NCBI GenBank assembly: GCA_900548585.1
Contig: URLI01000050.1
Coordinates: 1-11,683 of the forward strand
From: an uncultured Prevotella sp.
GTDB taxonomy: Bacteria; Bacteroidota; Bacteroidia; Bacteroidales; Bacteroidaceae
Direction: 5' to 3'
Length of the DNA: 11,683 bases
The notes under the pieces were generated by a model. It had not been told where the DNA came from. It made no database searches and was given only the letters and a program-made list of their open reading frames with translations. Made by a program: the position numbers and the translations under genes. Shown one piece after another: positions 1 through 7,489 of the stretch. Every line of letters begins with the position of its first letter. Within the stretch, counting starts at the first letter, position 1.

Positions 1-4
1 TACA

Positions 5-56
5 GAAAGAGGGTGCGCCATAAATGACCATAGTCAATTATGACACACCCTCTTTT
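5..56. terminator. Long imperfect hairpin, probable terminator
   Basis: Bases 6-15 pair perfectly with 46-55 (10 bp, including GAGGGTG/CACCCTC). The interior continues as 19-23 with 38-42 and 25-28 with 33-36, closing on a 4-base loop. Read on the plus strand the outer stem ends in a T-rich run (CTTTTCGTTTCTT), so it most resembles a terminator for a gene entering from the left. On the minus strand the tail is less T-rich. The gene it serves lies outside the window, so the assignment is inference. Confidence 0.5.
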
Positions 57-73
57 CGTTTCTTCCTGAGAAC

Positions 74-119
74 TTTTTGCGTGGAAAAGTCGTACAAAGA
101 AACATCATGCACGCAAAAA
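74..119. repeat. Perfect 10-bp inverted repeat with 26-nt spacer
   Basis: TTTTTGCGTG at 74-83 is exactly mirrored by CACGCAAAAA at 110-119. The spacer (84-109) shows no further pairing. It lies in non-coding DNA between two terminator-like hairpins. It could be a protein-binding site, a weak hairpin or a dispersed intergenic repeat. The sequence alone does not decide. Confidence 0.5.
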
Positions 120-164
120 CTATGACATTAACCCACCCGGTGTTGTAATGACCGGTTTTGTGTT

Positions 165-210
165 AACAAGCGTCTGCCTGCCTCATGCATGCGGCAGGCA
201 GACGGTTGTT
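165..210. terminator. Strong GC-rich hairpin, probable terminator of secDF
   Basis: CGTCTGCCTGCC at 171-182 pairs perfectly with 193-204. After one mismatch, 165-169 pairs with 206-210. The 10-base loop is itself palindromic (CATGCATG). The hairpin starts 36 bases past the secDF stop on the minus strand. Its T-rich flank (GTTGTTTTGTTT) is on the plus-strand exit side, while the minus-strand exit reads CTTGTTAAC. It may therefore work in both directions, or mainly for plus-strand transcripts. Confidence 0.55.
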
Positions 211-214
211 TTGT

Positions 215-231
215 TTCCGCGTGACGCGGAA
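215..231. repeat. Tight 7-bp hairpin just after secDF
   Basis: TTCCGCG at 215-221 pairs with CGCGGAA at 225-231 around a 3-base loop, beginning 14 bases past the secDF stop codon. There is no T-tract on the minus-strand exit side (ACAAAACAA), so by itself it is a poor intrinsic terminator. It may stabilise the 3' end of the secDF transcript or act together with the hairpin at 165-210. Confidence 0.4.
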
Positions 232-245
232 CTTATTGCGGGCGG

Positions 246-3200
246 TTACTTCTTCTCCCCAGACTCGCTTACCCTTGCCTTATTGCCCATCACGAGGTAG
301 GCAACAGGCGAGGCGATGAATATTGAGGAGAGTGTGCCGAACACGACACCGAGTATCATTGCGAACGAGAACGAGCGTATGCTGTCGCCTCCGAGGAAGA
401 AGATACAGAGCAGCACGATGAGCGTCGATACTGACGTGTTCACCGTTCGTGCCAGCGTCTCGTTGATGGAATTGTTGAAGTTCTCGCGTGTCTCGCGCTT
501 CTTGTACAGCCCGAGGTTCTCGCGTATGCGGTCGAACACCACCACCTTGTCGTTTATGGAGTAACCTATGACGGTAAGTATGGCGCCGATGAACGTCTGA
601 TCCACCTCGAGCGAGAACGGAACGATGTTGTATAGTGCCGAGAAGAAGCCGATGACGATTATCGTGTCCACGGCCAGTGCGACTATTGAGCCGACGGAGA
701 ATGCGATGTTGCGGAAGCGCAGCAATATATAAAGGAATATGGCGGCGAGGGCAATGACGAGCGAGAATATCGCGTTGTACGTTATGTTCTTCGCTATGCT
801 CGGCCCCACCTTGGTGCTGCTGATTATCGATCCGCCCTCGCGTATGTCCGGGTTCTTGAACGACTCGACGTTTGCCTGGCTCACGAAGCCGCTCTTCTTC
901 AGTGCGTCGTACAGTATTGTCTCTGCCTTGTCGTCCTCGTCGGGCGAGTTGCTCTCGATGTTGTAGTTGGTCGATACGCGTATGGTCTTGCCGTCTGTTC
1001 CGAGTGCAATTACATTGGTGTTTGCCAACCTGCCTGCTTTCTCGCCCACGGTGTTTTTGAACGCTCCGTCAAGAACCTTGCGTACATCCTCAACGTGTGT
1101 GGGCTTGTTCAGCGTCACGACATAGTTTCGTCCGCCCGTGAAGTCGATTGACCGGCTCAGGCCACGCAGGGCGAAACTTACTACGAACAGCGCGACTACT
1201 ATTCCGAACACCGTGAACGATTTCTTGTAGTTCGACATGAACTTGAAGTTGGTTCCCTGTAGCATGTTCTTGGAAATGCCGGTGAAGAACTTGAGGTTCT
1301 GCCAGTGTCCGCCGTTCAGTCGGTTCTCATATACAAGACGTGTCAGGAACACTGCCGTGAAGAACGAGCAGCAGATGCCGATGCCCAACGTTATGGCGAA
1401 GCCGCGTATCGGGCCCGTTCCTATAACGCCGAGGATTATTGCCGTTATCAATGACGTGAGGTTCGAGTCGAAGATGGCGGAGAAGGCGTTGCTGTAACCC
1501 AGCTGCACGGCCTCCCTCATGCCCTTGCCCTTTCGCAGTTCCTCCTTTATGCGCTCGTATATCAGCACGTTGGCGTCGACTGCCATACCGAGCGTCAGCA
1601 CGATACCCGCGATACCGGGCATCGACAGCGCCGACTGGAACGAGGCCATGATGCCGAGCGTGAAGAACAGGTTGATGAGCAGTGCGCAGTTTGCGAGCAT
1701 ACCTGGTATGAAGTTGTACATCATCACCATGTATATCATAAGCAGTATGAATGCCACCACGAACGAGATGAGGCCTTGCTGTATCGACTGTGCTCCGAGT
1801 GTCGGGCCCACCACCTCTTCCTGCACGATGCGTGCCGGCGCCGGCATGCGTCCCGACTTCAGCGTGTTGGCGAGGTCCTTGGTATCCTCGATGGTGAACG
1901 TTCCGGTTATCTCGGAGTTTCCGCCCGAGATCTGGTCGTTCACGCGCGGTGCCGAATACACCACGTTGTCGAGCACTATTGCTATCGCCTTGCCGACGTT
2001 TGCCTTTGTCATTTCCGCCCAGCGGCGTGCGCCGTCGGTGTTCATCTGCATGCTCACGCACGGACGGCCGGTGACTGGCTGGAAGTCGTCCTTGGCATCT
2101 GTTATCACGTCACCCTCGAGCGGCGCGCGCCCGTTGATGCCGGTCATTTTCAGCGCGTAAAGCTCGAACACGTTCTTGGTGCCGTCTGCCGCCTTCGCGC
2201 CCCAGAGCAGTTTCAGGTCGCCCGGCAGGATCTGCCTTGCCGCCTCGCTGTATATAATCCTGTTGATGTATGCCGTGTCCCGCAGGTTGGCATACCCGAC
2301 AAGCGCGTTGGAGCCTTTCGGTGCGGTCTGCAGCACTGCGAGCAGCGGGTTCTGTTTCTTTGCTGCCTCGAGCGCGGCTGTTGCCGTTGCGTTCCTCTCG
2401 GTCTGCTTGGCCATGTTCGCATCGTTCTTTATCTTGAATTTCGGCTGTGCCTTCGCCTCGGTTGCCTTATCTGCTGCCTTTGCCGCCTTCTTTTGCTGCA
2501 GCGTGTCATTCTTGGTGCTGTCTGCCGCAGCGGTTCCTCCGGCGGCAACCTTGCGGTCCAGCTGTGCGAGCAGCGGTGTTATCTCCTCGCTGTTGTATGT
2601 TTCCCAGAACTCCAGGTTTGCCGATCCCTGCAGCAGTTTGCGTATTCGTTCCGGCTCGCGCACTCCAGGCATCTCGACCATCAGCCGTCCCTGCTGTCCT
2701 TCCAGCTCCTGTATGTTTGGCTGCACGACTCCGAACTTGTCGATACGCGTGCGCACCACGTTGAACGAGTTCTTCACGGCGTCATCCACTGCCGTGCGCA
2801 GTGCTTTCTCCACTTCCTTGTCGGAGCTCTGTGTCGAAACCTTTCCCTTCAGTTGCTGTGTTGCGAATATTTCGGCGAGGCGGTGCCCTGGCGCTGCCTT
2901 GCGGTATGCGTTGATGAAGAGTGTTATGAAGTCGCTCTGACTTGTCTCCTCGTCAGCCCTCGCCTCTTCGAGCGCCTTGCGGTATGCAGCGTCCTGCTTG
3001 TGGTCGGCCAGAAGGTCAACCACGTCGGGCACCGAGATTTCGAGAATTACGTTCATTCCACCCTTTAGGTCGAGGCCGAGGCCTATCTGCGTCTCGAGGC
3101 ACTCCTGGTAGGTGTAGCCGTCATTGATGCCGAACGGCAGCTTGAGGTAGCGGACAGAGTCCTTGTATTCCTGCTGCGCGATGGGGTCAGAGATTTTAGC

Positions 3201-3305
3201 GGCCTGCCTGTCGTAGTAACTGGTTGCTGCCGAGAATGACAAGTAGAAGATGCTTGCCAGTGTCAGCATGATGGCCACCGTGATTACGATTCCTTTGTTT
3301 TGCAT
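246..3305 (-). CDS. secDF: Protein translocase subunit SecDF (SecD-SecF fusion)
   Basis: SecDF is the inner-membrane RND-type partner of SecYEG that uses the proton gradient to pull exported proteins across. This 1019-residue protein carries both halves. The SecD part has a first membrane segment at about 5-25, LGLDLKGG at 76-83 starting the periplasmic domain, and a membrane block at about 510-660. That block includes VDANVLIYERIKEEL, whose Asp577 matches the proton-pathway aspartate of known SecD proteins. The SecF part has SIDFTGG at 719-725, a periplasmic domain to about 835, and membrane segments to about 1006 with the NDKVVVFDRIREN signature at 918-930. Fusion is usual in Bacteroidota. 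An Ala/Lys/Thr-rich stretch at about 252-318 interrupts the SecD periplasmic domain and looks like a flexible insertion. The ATG at 3305 follows an A-rich leader and gives a proper first membrane helix. The gene has its own promoter and no co-oriented gene within 245 bases downstream. Confidence 0.97.
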   Translation of the reverse strand: MQNKGIVITVAIMLTLASIFYLSFSAATSYYDRQAAKISDPIAQQEYKDSVRYLKLPFGINDGYTYQECLETQIGLGLDLKGGMNVILEISVPDVVDLLADHKQDAAYRKALEEARADEETSQSDFITLFINAYRKAAPGHRLAEIFATQQLKGKVSTQSSDKEVEKALRTAVDDAVKNSFNVVRTRIDKFGVVQPNIQELEGQQGRLMVEMPGVREPERIRKLLQGSANLEFWETYNSEEITPLLAQLDRKVAAGGTAAADSTKNDTLQQKKAAKAADKATEAKAQPKFKIKNDANMAKQTERNATATAALEAAKKQNPLLAVLQTAPKGSNALVGYANLRDTAYINRIIYSEAARQILPGDLKLLWGAKAADGTKNVFELYALKMTGINGRAPLEGDVITDAKDDFQPVTGRPCVSMQMNTDGARRWAEMTKANVGKAIAIVLDNVVYSAPRVNDQISGGNSEITGTFTIEDTKDLANTLKSGRMPAPARIVQEEVVGPTLGAQSIQQGLISFVVAFILLMIYMVMMYNFIPGMLANCALLINLFFTLGIMASFQSALSMPGIAGIVLTLGMAVDANVLIYERIKEELRKGKGMREAVQLGYSNAFSAIFDSNLTSLITAIILGVIGTGPIRGFAITLGIGICCSFFTAVFLTRLVYENRLNGGHWQNLKFFTGISKNMLQGTNFKFMSNYKKSFTVFGIVVALFVVSFALRGLSRSIDFTGGRNYVVTLNKPTHVEDVRKVLDGAFKNTVGEKAGRLANTNVIALGTDGKTIRVSTNYNIESNSPDEDDKAETILYDALKKSGFVSQANVESFKNPDIREGGSIISSTKVGPSIAKNITYNAIFSLVIALAAIFLYILLRFRNIAFSVGSIVALAVDTIIVIGFFSALYNIVPFSLEVDQTFIGAILTVIGYSINDKVVVFDRIRENLGLYKKRETRENFNNSINETLARTVNTSVSTLIVLLCIFFLGGDSIRSFSFAMILGVVFGTLSSIFIASPVAYLVMGNKARVSESGEKK

Positions 3306-3354
3306 TTCTTTATTTTACTTTTTAATTATATAATTCTTACATTATAATAGGGTG

Positions 3355-3362
3355 CAAAGATA
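3355..3362 (-). promoter_or_regulatory. Bacteroidota-type -7 element for secDF
   Basis: On the minus strand this reads TATCTTTG, a full match to the TAnnTTTG -7 consensus of the Bacteroidota primary sigma factor. No clear TTTG -33 box sits at the usual 19-21 base spacing. Transcription would begin near 3349, giving a leader of about 45 bases. It separates secDF from the upstream EEP gene, which ends at 3412. Confidence 0.6.
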
Positions 3363-3411
3363 ATTATTTTTTCACATTTGGGAAAATTTAAGGCAGATTA
3401 TTATTCATTTT

Positions 3412-4503
3412 TTATCGCCTGCCGCTTTTTTTCAGCCAGCAGCGCATCGGATAATGGTCGGAGGCGCGCAGTCTGTCAATAACCTGGCAACGGTACGGGA
3501 CCCAGTCGGACGAGCAGAAAATATGGTCTATGCGGAAGTGCATCCCGTTCTGCTCGTATGAGAACCCAGGGCCCGTCGCGGTTGCCGTGTAGCAGTCGTT
3601 GAGGCGTTTGTCCATCTCGTGGTGCGAGTATGAGATTGGGGTCTCGTTGAAGTCTCCGCACACGATGATGCTCCTTCCGCCGGCCTTCAGGCTGTCGATA
3701 TAGTGGCACACGGCTTTCACCTGTGCCGCTCTTTCGCGGGTTGCGTTCACGAGTTTCTCCGTGATGAGTTTGTTTTCCCTATTGCGCAGGTTGCGGCTGC
3801 CGCTGCCGCTGATTATCTTTTCCACCTCAGACCGTTCCTCCTCGCTGAGTTTGTAGCTCTGAAGGTGATTGGCCACCACCGTCACGGTGTCGCCGTTAAT
3901 GAGCAGGTGGAACGCCGCGCTCATGTTGCCCCCCGCATCGTATGGTATCAGTTCGCTGCCGATGACCTTGAATCGGCTCGTCATGAATATCAGTTTCCCG
4001 TTGCTGTTGCTCACTTCCGCAGTGTGCCTGCCAGTCTCCCTAAGCATCTCCCACTTGCTCCTGTTCTGCGGAACTTCCTGAAAACAAGCGATGTCTGGCT
4101 TCGAACGGTTGAGGTATCTGACCACTGTGTGCAGCGCGTCGATGCTGTCCTCCGGCACACTGAAGTTGAAGTCCATCACGTTCATGCTGAACACCTGTAT
4201 GGCATCACTCGGAGGGTCTGCCGGAATGTTTACCGGGCAATACTCGCGCATGGGCGGGAAACACGCCGCGAAGCCCGCCAGCGGTATCACCGCGCCGCGC
4301 CACTGGAAGATGATCCAGAAAACGAGGAAGAATATGTTGGCAAGCATGAAAAAAGGGAAAACCAGTCCCGAGCACGAGATGAAAGGGTGCGCGGCGGCAT
4401 CGAAACAGCCACTGTAACCTGTTGTCACCGCCGCAATCACGGTTATGGCGTTTGCTATAACGGCAAATGTTGTTACGGCAGCCCTGACTCTCCTCGGCAT
4501 CAT
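3412..4503 (-). CDS. Membrane-anchored endonuclease/exonuclease/phosphatase-family protein
   Basis: The protein has 363 residues. Two or three hydrophobic segments (about 8-28, 44-66 and 68-85) are followed by an EEP (DNase I-like) metal-dependent phosphoesterase domain from about residue 102 to the end. Visible active-site motifs are FSMNV with Asn108, QE at 142-143, NHLQS at 212-216, GDFNETP at 283-289, RIDHIF at 324-329 and SDHYP at 348-352. All the usual acidic and histidine positions are present, so the enzyme should be active. The substrate cannot be told from sequence. The family includes nucleases, sphingomyelinases and inositol phosphatases, and membrane anchoring favours a phospholipid or extracytoplasmic substrate (inference). 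Its ATG overlaps the rhomboid stop codon by four bases (ATGA), so the two are surely co-transcribed and probably translationally coupled. A second ATG follows immediately, which makes the exact start uncertain by one codon. Confidence 0.9.
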   Translation of the reverse strand: MMPRRVRAAVTTFAVIANAITVIAAVTTGYSGCFDAAAHPFISCSGLVFPFFMLANIFFLVFWIIFQWRGAVIPLAGFAACFPPMREYCPVNIPADPPSDAIQVFSMNVMDFNFSVPEDSIDALHTVVRYLNRSKPDIACFQEVPQNRSKWEMLRETGRHTAEVSNSNGKLIFMTSRFKVIGSELIPYDAGGNMSAAFHLLINGDTVTVVANHLQSYKLSEEERSEVEKIISGSGSRNLRNRENKLITEKLVNATRERAAQVKAVCHYIDSLKAGGRSIIVCGDFNETPISYSHHEMDKRLNDCYTATATGPGFSYEQNGMHFRIDHIFCSSDWVPYRCQVIDRLRASDHYPMRCWLKKSGRR

Positions 4504-5387
4504 CTGTCGTCGTTGCCGAACAGCCGGCGTTTCTCCTCGGCGGTCAGGCTGTCGTAGCCCGAGCGTTTTATCTTGTCGAGGATGCGGTCTGTCTCCTCGT
4601 CATTTTCTTTCCTTCTCGCATTGTAGTCCCAGTCGGGGTTCGTGTCCTCCGGCGTTTTCCGCTGCCTGTGCCTCCCCCGCCTCATCTTGTCGAAGAAATT
4701 GTCCGCGCGCCATCCGCCGCCGTTGCCTCCGTCATTACTCTTCCAGTACTTTATTATTATCCAGCCGACGAGCATTCCGCCGAGGTGGGCGAAGTGTGCC
4801 ACGCCGTCGCCTGTTGTCGCGAGAGCCGAGAAAAGTTCTATGGCAACGTAGATCATCACGAACCACTTGGCCTTGATTGGCACCGGCAGCGGGAAGATGA
4901 ATATGCGTTCGTTTGGGAACGACATGCCGAAGGCGAGCAGTATGCCGTAGACCGCGCCCGACGCGCCCACGGTGTTCCACATGTTGAGAAACTGGTCCAT
5001 CGGCATTATGCCATATCCTGTGTTCACGCTGTCGTAGGCCGCCATGCCCTCTATGACGAAGCGGCTGTACTGCGCCATCTCCTGCACCAGTCCCGCGCCG
5101 ATGCCGCACGCTATGTAGAAGAACAGGAACCGCCTCGACCCCAAGGTGTTCTCAACCACAACGCCGAACATCCACAGGGCGAACATGTTGAAGAAGATGT
5201 GCTGGAAGCCGCCGTGCATGAACATGTATGTCACAAACTGGTAAACCCTGAAGTCGGATGCCATGAAGAAATGCAGTCCGAGATAGTCCGCGAGCTCGAT
5301 CCCCCTCATTTGGAAGACCCACGTCGCTATGAACATCAGGACGTTGATTATCAACAAATTCTTTGTTACTGCCGGAATGCTGCGCAT
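4500..5387 (-). CDS. Rhomboid family intramembrane serine protease
   Basis: This 295-residue protein should cleave transmembrane substrates within the inner membrane. The catalytic serine is Ser143 in GASG (141-144), at the start of a membrane helix. The partner histidine is His201 in AHLGG (200-204), in the last core helix. HGGFQHIFFN at 58-67 supplies the conserved HxxxN motif (His63, Asn67). About six membrane helices fill residues 10-213. They are followed by a charged, Gly/Arg/Asp-rich cytoplasmic tail (about 215-295) ending in SGYDSLTAEEKRRLF, a short C-terminal motif typical of Bacteroidota rhomboids (DUF6576-like, from memory). The catalytic dyad is intact, so this is not an inactive pseudoprotease. 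No substrate can be inferred. The gene is first in a two-gene unit with the EEP gene and is divergent from the HU gene. Confidence 0.95.
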   Translation of the reverse strand: MRSIPAVTKNLLIINVLMFIATWVFQMRGIELADYLGLHFFMASDFRVYQFVTYMFMHGGFQHIFFNMFALWMFGVVVENTLGSRRFLFFYIACGIGAGLVQEMAQYSRFVIEGMAAYDSVNTGYGIMPMDQFLNMWNTVGASGAVYGILLAFGMSFPNERIFIFPLPVPIKAKWFVMIYVAIELFSALATTGDGVAHFAHLGGMLVGWIIIKYWKSNDGGNGGGWRADNFFDKMRRGRHRQRKTPEDTNPDWDYNARRKENDEETDRILDKIKRSGYDSLTAEEKRRLFGNDDR

Positions 5388-5421
5388 ATATTTTATTAAA
5401 TGTTTTGTTATAAAATCGAAG

Positions 5422-5429
5422 CAAAAGTA
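5422..5429 (-). promoter_or_regulatory. Bacteroidota-type -7 element for the rhomboid-EEP pair
   Basis: The minus strand reads TACTTTTG followed by C, matching TAnnTTTG. Candidate TTTG boxes upstream are at 14 and 23 bases rather than the usual 19-21, so the -33 element is poor. The predicted leader to the rhomboid ATG is about 30 bases. Confidence 0.55.
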
Positions 5430-5511
5430 CTAAAAATATCCTTCAAAAAGCACAAATACGGGCTTTACAGAACTTTTTTTTACTAAAATCCTCATTTTTT
5501 TTGGTTTTTTG

Positions 5512-5542
5512 TTTGTTTTGTGGATGGATTAAAGTATATTTG
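5512..5542 (+). promoter_or_regulatory. Consensus Bacteroidota promoter for the HU gene
   Basis: TTTG at 5512-5515, a 19-base spacer, then TATATTTG at 5535-5542 fits the full -33/-7 consensus (TTTG, N19-21, TAnnTTTG). It is the best promoter in the window, as expected for an abundant nucleoid protein. The leader to the ATG at 5600 would be about 50 bases. The rest of the divergent region (5430-5511) is AT-rich with A and T tracts. Confidence 0.75.
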
Positions 5543-5599
5543 CGCTTGAAAAACGTGAGTAAGATACAGGATTTTTAATAATTTTAATCAACCACAATT

Positions 5600-5872
5600 A
5601 TGAACAAAACAGAATTAATAAAGAGGATTGCCGAAAATGCCGGTATAAGCCAGGTTGACGCAAGGAAGGCTCTTGACGCAACATTTGACTCCATCAAGGA
5701 AGCCCTGGTCAATGAAGAGAAAGTGACGCTGATAGGTTTCGGCACGTTCAGCGTATCAGTGCGCGAGGCACACAAGGGCGTTAACCCGAAGACCGGTGAG
5801 AAGATCGACATCCCGACAAAGAAAGTGGCAAAGTTCAAGGCTGGCGCCGAACTTGCCGACGCGCTGAAATAA
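5600..5872 (+). CDS. HU family DNA-binding protein
   Basis: This is a 90-residue histone-like nucleoid protein that binds and bends DNA as a dimer. Length and layout match HU: a helical N-terminal half (about 1-40), the GFGTF turn at 46-50, a beta-arm at about 53-77, and a C-terminal helix after FKAG (79-82). The arm tip has the intercalating Pro63 within VNPKTGEKI. The residue before Asn62 is Val rather than the Arg usual in RNP, a small deviation. It stands alone between a strong promoter and a strong terminator, so it is monocistronic. HU and IHF are close relatives. The 90-residue size and lack of extensions favour HU. Bacteroidota often carry several HU paralogues, so I give no gene symbol. 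Confidence 0.95.
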   Translation: MNKTELIKRIAENAGISQVDARKALDATFDSIKEALVNEEKVTLIGFGTFSVSVREAHKGVNPKTGEKIDIPTKKVAKFKAGAELADALK

Positions 5873-5986
5873 CATTCAAGCGTTATCAGAAATCGTGTCA
5901 CGGATTATATTTTCCATACGGGAAAACGCATATTGCACAACGTGGCACATTTCCACACGCGCTCGCGCGGTGTTTTCAGTAAAGAC

Positions 5987-6025
5987 AAAAAGGAAGAGGG
6001 GCGTGGATGTCCCTCTTCCTTTTTT
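5987..6025. terminator. Bidirectional intrinsic terminator between HU and tyrS
   Basis: AAAAAGGAAGAGGG at 5987-6000 pairs perfectly with 6011-6024 (14 bp: nine mixed, five A-T) around a 10-base loop. It exits into T6 on the plus strand and T5 on the minus strand, so it suits both convergent genes. The rest of the 5873-6099 gap holds only a small hairpin (5910-5915 with 5921-5926) and no gene. Confidence 0.88.
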
Positions 6026-6099
6026 ATCCCAATCCGGTCATTGCAGCACGGGCTGACCCTGCCTGCGGCCTGCATATTTCCCATGGCGGGCTTCCGCTG

Positions 6100-7404
6100 T
6101 CAGCCCTTAACCGTTATCAGGAAATAGTTCTTCTTCCCTCTCTGCACGAGCATGTATTTCCCGTCTATCAGATCCCCGGAGGTGACGACGCGGTCGGATG
6201 CCTGCAACTTCTCCTTGTTGAGGCTCACTCCGCCGCCCTGCACCATCTTGCGCATCTCGCCCTTCGACGAGAATATCGGTGCAGACTGCGTGAAAAGCTC
6301 GATGGCAGGTTGTCCCAGCTGGTCTGCGGTTATGTCGTGGCGCGGAACACCGTCGAAGACGTCGAGGAGTGTCTGCTCGTCGAGTTTCCGCAGGCTCTCC
6401 TTCGTTGACTTGCCGAAGAGTATGTTCGAAGCCTCTATCGCCGCATCGAGATCCGCGCGGGAGTGCACCATGACCGTCACCTCCTCGGCAAGGCGTTTCT
6501 GCAACATCCGCCTGCCCGGATCCTGGCGGTGGTCTGCCACCAGCGTTTCTATAGTGTCGCGGTCGAGCGACGTGAATATCTTGATATACCGCTCGGCCTC
6601 GTCGTCACCGGTGTTGAGCCAGAACTGGTAGAAGCGGTATGGCGATGTCCTTTTCGGGTCGAGCCACACGTTCCCACTCTCGGTCTTTCCGAACTTCTTT
6701 CCGTCGGCCTTCGTTATCAGCGGGCATGTCAGCGCGAATGCCGGCTCTGCGTCGCTGCCGAGCGTGCGGCGTATCAGTTCGGTTCCCGTGGTCATGTTTC
6801 CCCACTGGTCGTTCCCGCCGAGTTGCAGGCGCACGCCATGGTGCCTGTAGAGGTGCAGGAAGTCGTATCCCTGTAGCAGTTGGTATGTGAACTCGGTGAA
6901 CGACAGCCCGTCGCGCGCCGTGCCGTTGAGCCGTTGCTGCACGCTCTCCTTCGCCATCATATAGTTCACGGTGATGTGCTTTCCCACCTCGCGTGCGAAG
7001 TCGAGGAATGAGAAGTCCTTCATCCAGTCGTAGTTGTTCACGAGCTCGGCGCGGTTCGGGGCGTCGCTCTCGAAGTCGAGGAACTTTGCGAGTTGCCTCT
7101 TGATGCACTCCTGGTTGTGCCTCAGCGTCTCCTCGTCGAGCAGGTTGCGCTCGAGGCTCTTGCCCGATGGGTCGCCGATCATTCCCGTCGCGCCGCCGAC
7201 GAGTGCTATCGGCCTGTGGCCGCAGCGTTGCAGGTGCCGCAGCATCATCACGCCGCAAAGGTGCCCGATGTGGAGCGAGTCGGCAGTGGGGTCGGTGCCG
7301 AGGTAGGCCGACACGCGGTGTCCGTTGAGGTATTCTTCTGTTCCTGGCATTATCTGCGCGAGCATGCCGCGCCATTTCAGTTCTTCTACAAAGTTCTTGT
7401 TCAT
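6100..7404 (-). CDS. tyrS: Tyrosine--tRNA ligase (class I)
   Basis: The enzyme charges tRNA-Tyr with tyrosine in the cytoplasm. With the chosen start it has 434 residues, close to the usual bacterial TyrS length. Class I motifs are present: HIGH at 45-48 and the KMSKS-type loop as KFGKT at 237-241. Also visible are the tyrosine-pocket segment YQLLQGYDF at 174-182 and GGNDQWGN at 196-203. A C-terminal S4-like RNA-binding domain runs from about 381 to the end. The reading frame stays open upstream to 7686, but that part is low-complexity, overlaps yidD and does not resemble TyrS. The family begins with an NFVEEL-like sequence, as here. An ATG two codons upstream (7410) is an equally possible start. 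It is the last gene of the leftward cluster, 77 bases after yidD, and runs into the terminator at 5987-6025. Confidence 0.96.
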   Translation of the reverse strand: MNKNFVEELKWRGMLAQIMPGTEEYLNGHRVSAYLGTDPTADSLHIGHLCGVMMLRHLQRCGHRPIALVGGATGMIGDPSGKSLERNLLDEETLRHNQECIKRQLAKFLDFESDAPNRAELVNNYDWMKDFSFLDFAREVGKHITVNYMMAKESVQQRLNGTARDGLSFTEFTYQLLQGYDFLHLYRHHGVRLQLGGNDQWGNMTTGTELIRRTLGSDAEPAFALTCPLITKADGKKFGKTESGNVWLDPKRTSPYRFYQFWLNTGDDEAERYIKIFTSLDRDTIETLVADHRQDPGRRMLQKRLAEEVTVMVHSRADLDAAIEASNILFGKSTKESLRKLDEQTLLDVFDGVPRHDITADQLGQPAIELFTQSAPIFSSKGEMRKMVQGGGVSLNKEKLQASDRVVTSGDLIDGKYMLVQRGKKNYFLITVKG

Positions 7405-7440
7405 TGTCATAGTGGGATTATTGTGGTTATTGGGATTTGT

Positions 7441-7489
7441 CAGTGCTGCCACTGCCATGCCGTGACGAGGTCTGCGCGAGGTCACGGCA
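7441..7489 (-). promoter_or_regulatory. Two hairpins spanning the yidD stop and tyrS leader
   Basis: Bases 7458-7466 pair perfectly with 7481-7489 (9 bp, 14-base loop), and this stem contains the yidD stop codon (7482-7484). A second small hairpin pairs CAGTG at 7441-7445 with 7450-7454 around a 4-base loop. Neither is followed by a T-tract on the minus strand, so they are not intrinsic terminators. They may mark an RNA processing or stabilisation point between yidD and tyrS. No -7 box is seen in this gap. Confidence 0.4.

Noticed and set aside
1776..3068. Long open frame (430 codons) on the plus strand opposite secDF
   Set aside because: It is fully antisense to a clearly functional secDF, and its product is Cys/Leu/Arg-rich with no recognisable domain. 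Long antisense frames are expected in GC-rich coding DNA.
5584..5901. Minus-strand open frame opposite HU
   Set aside because: It is antisense to a well-supported HU gene with its own promoter and terminator, and its product has no recognisable features.
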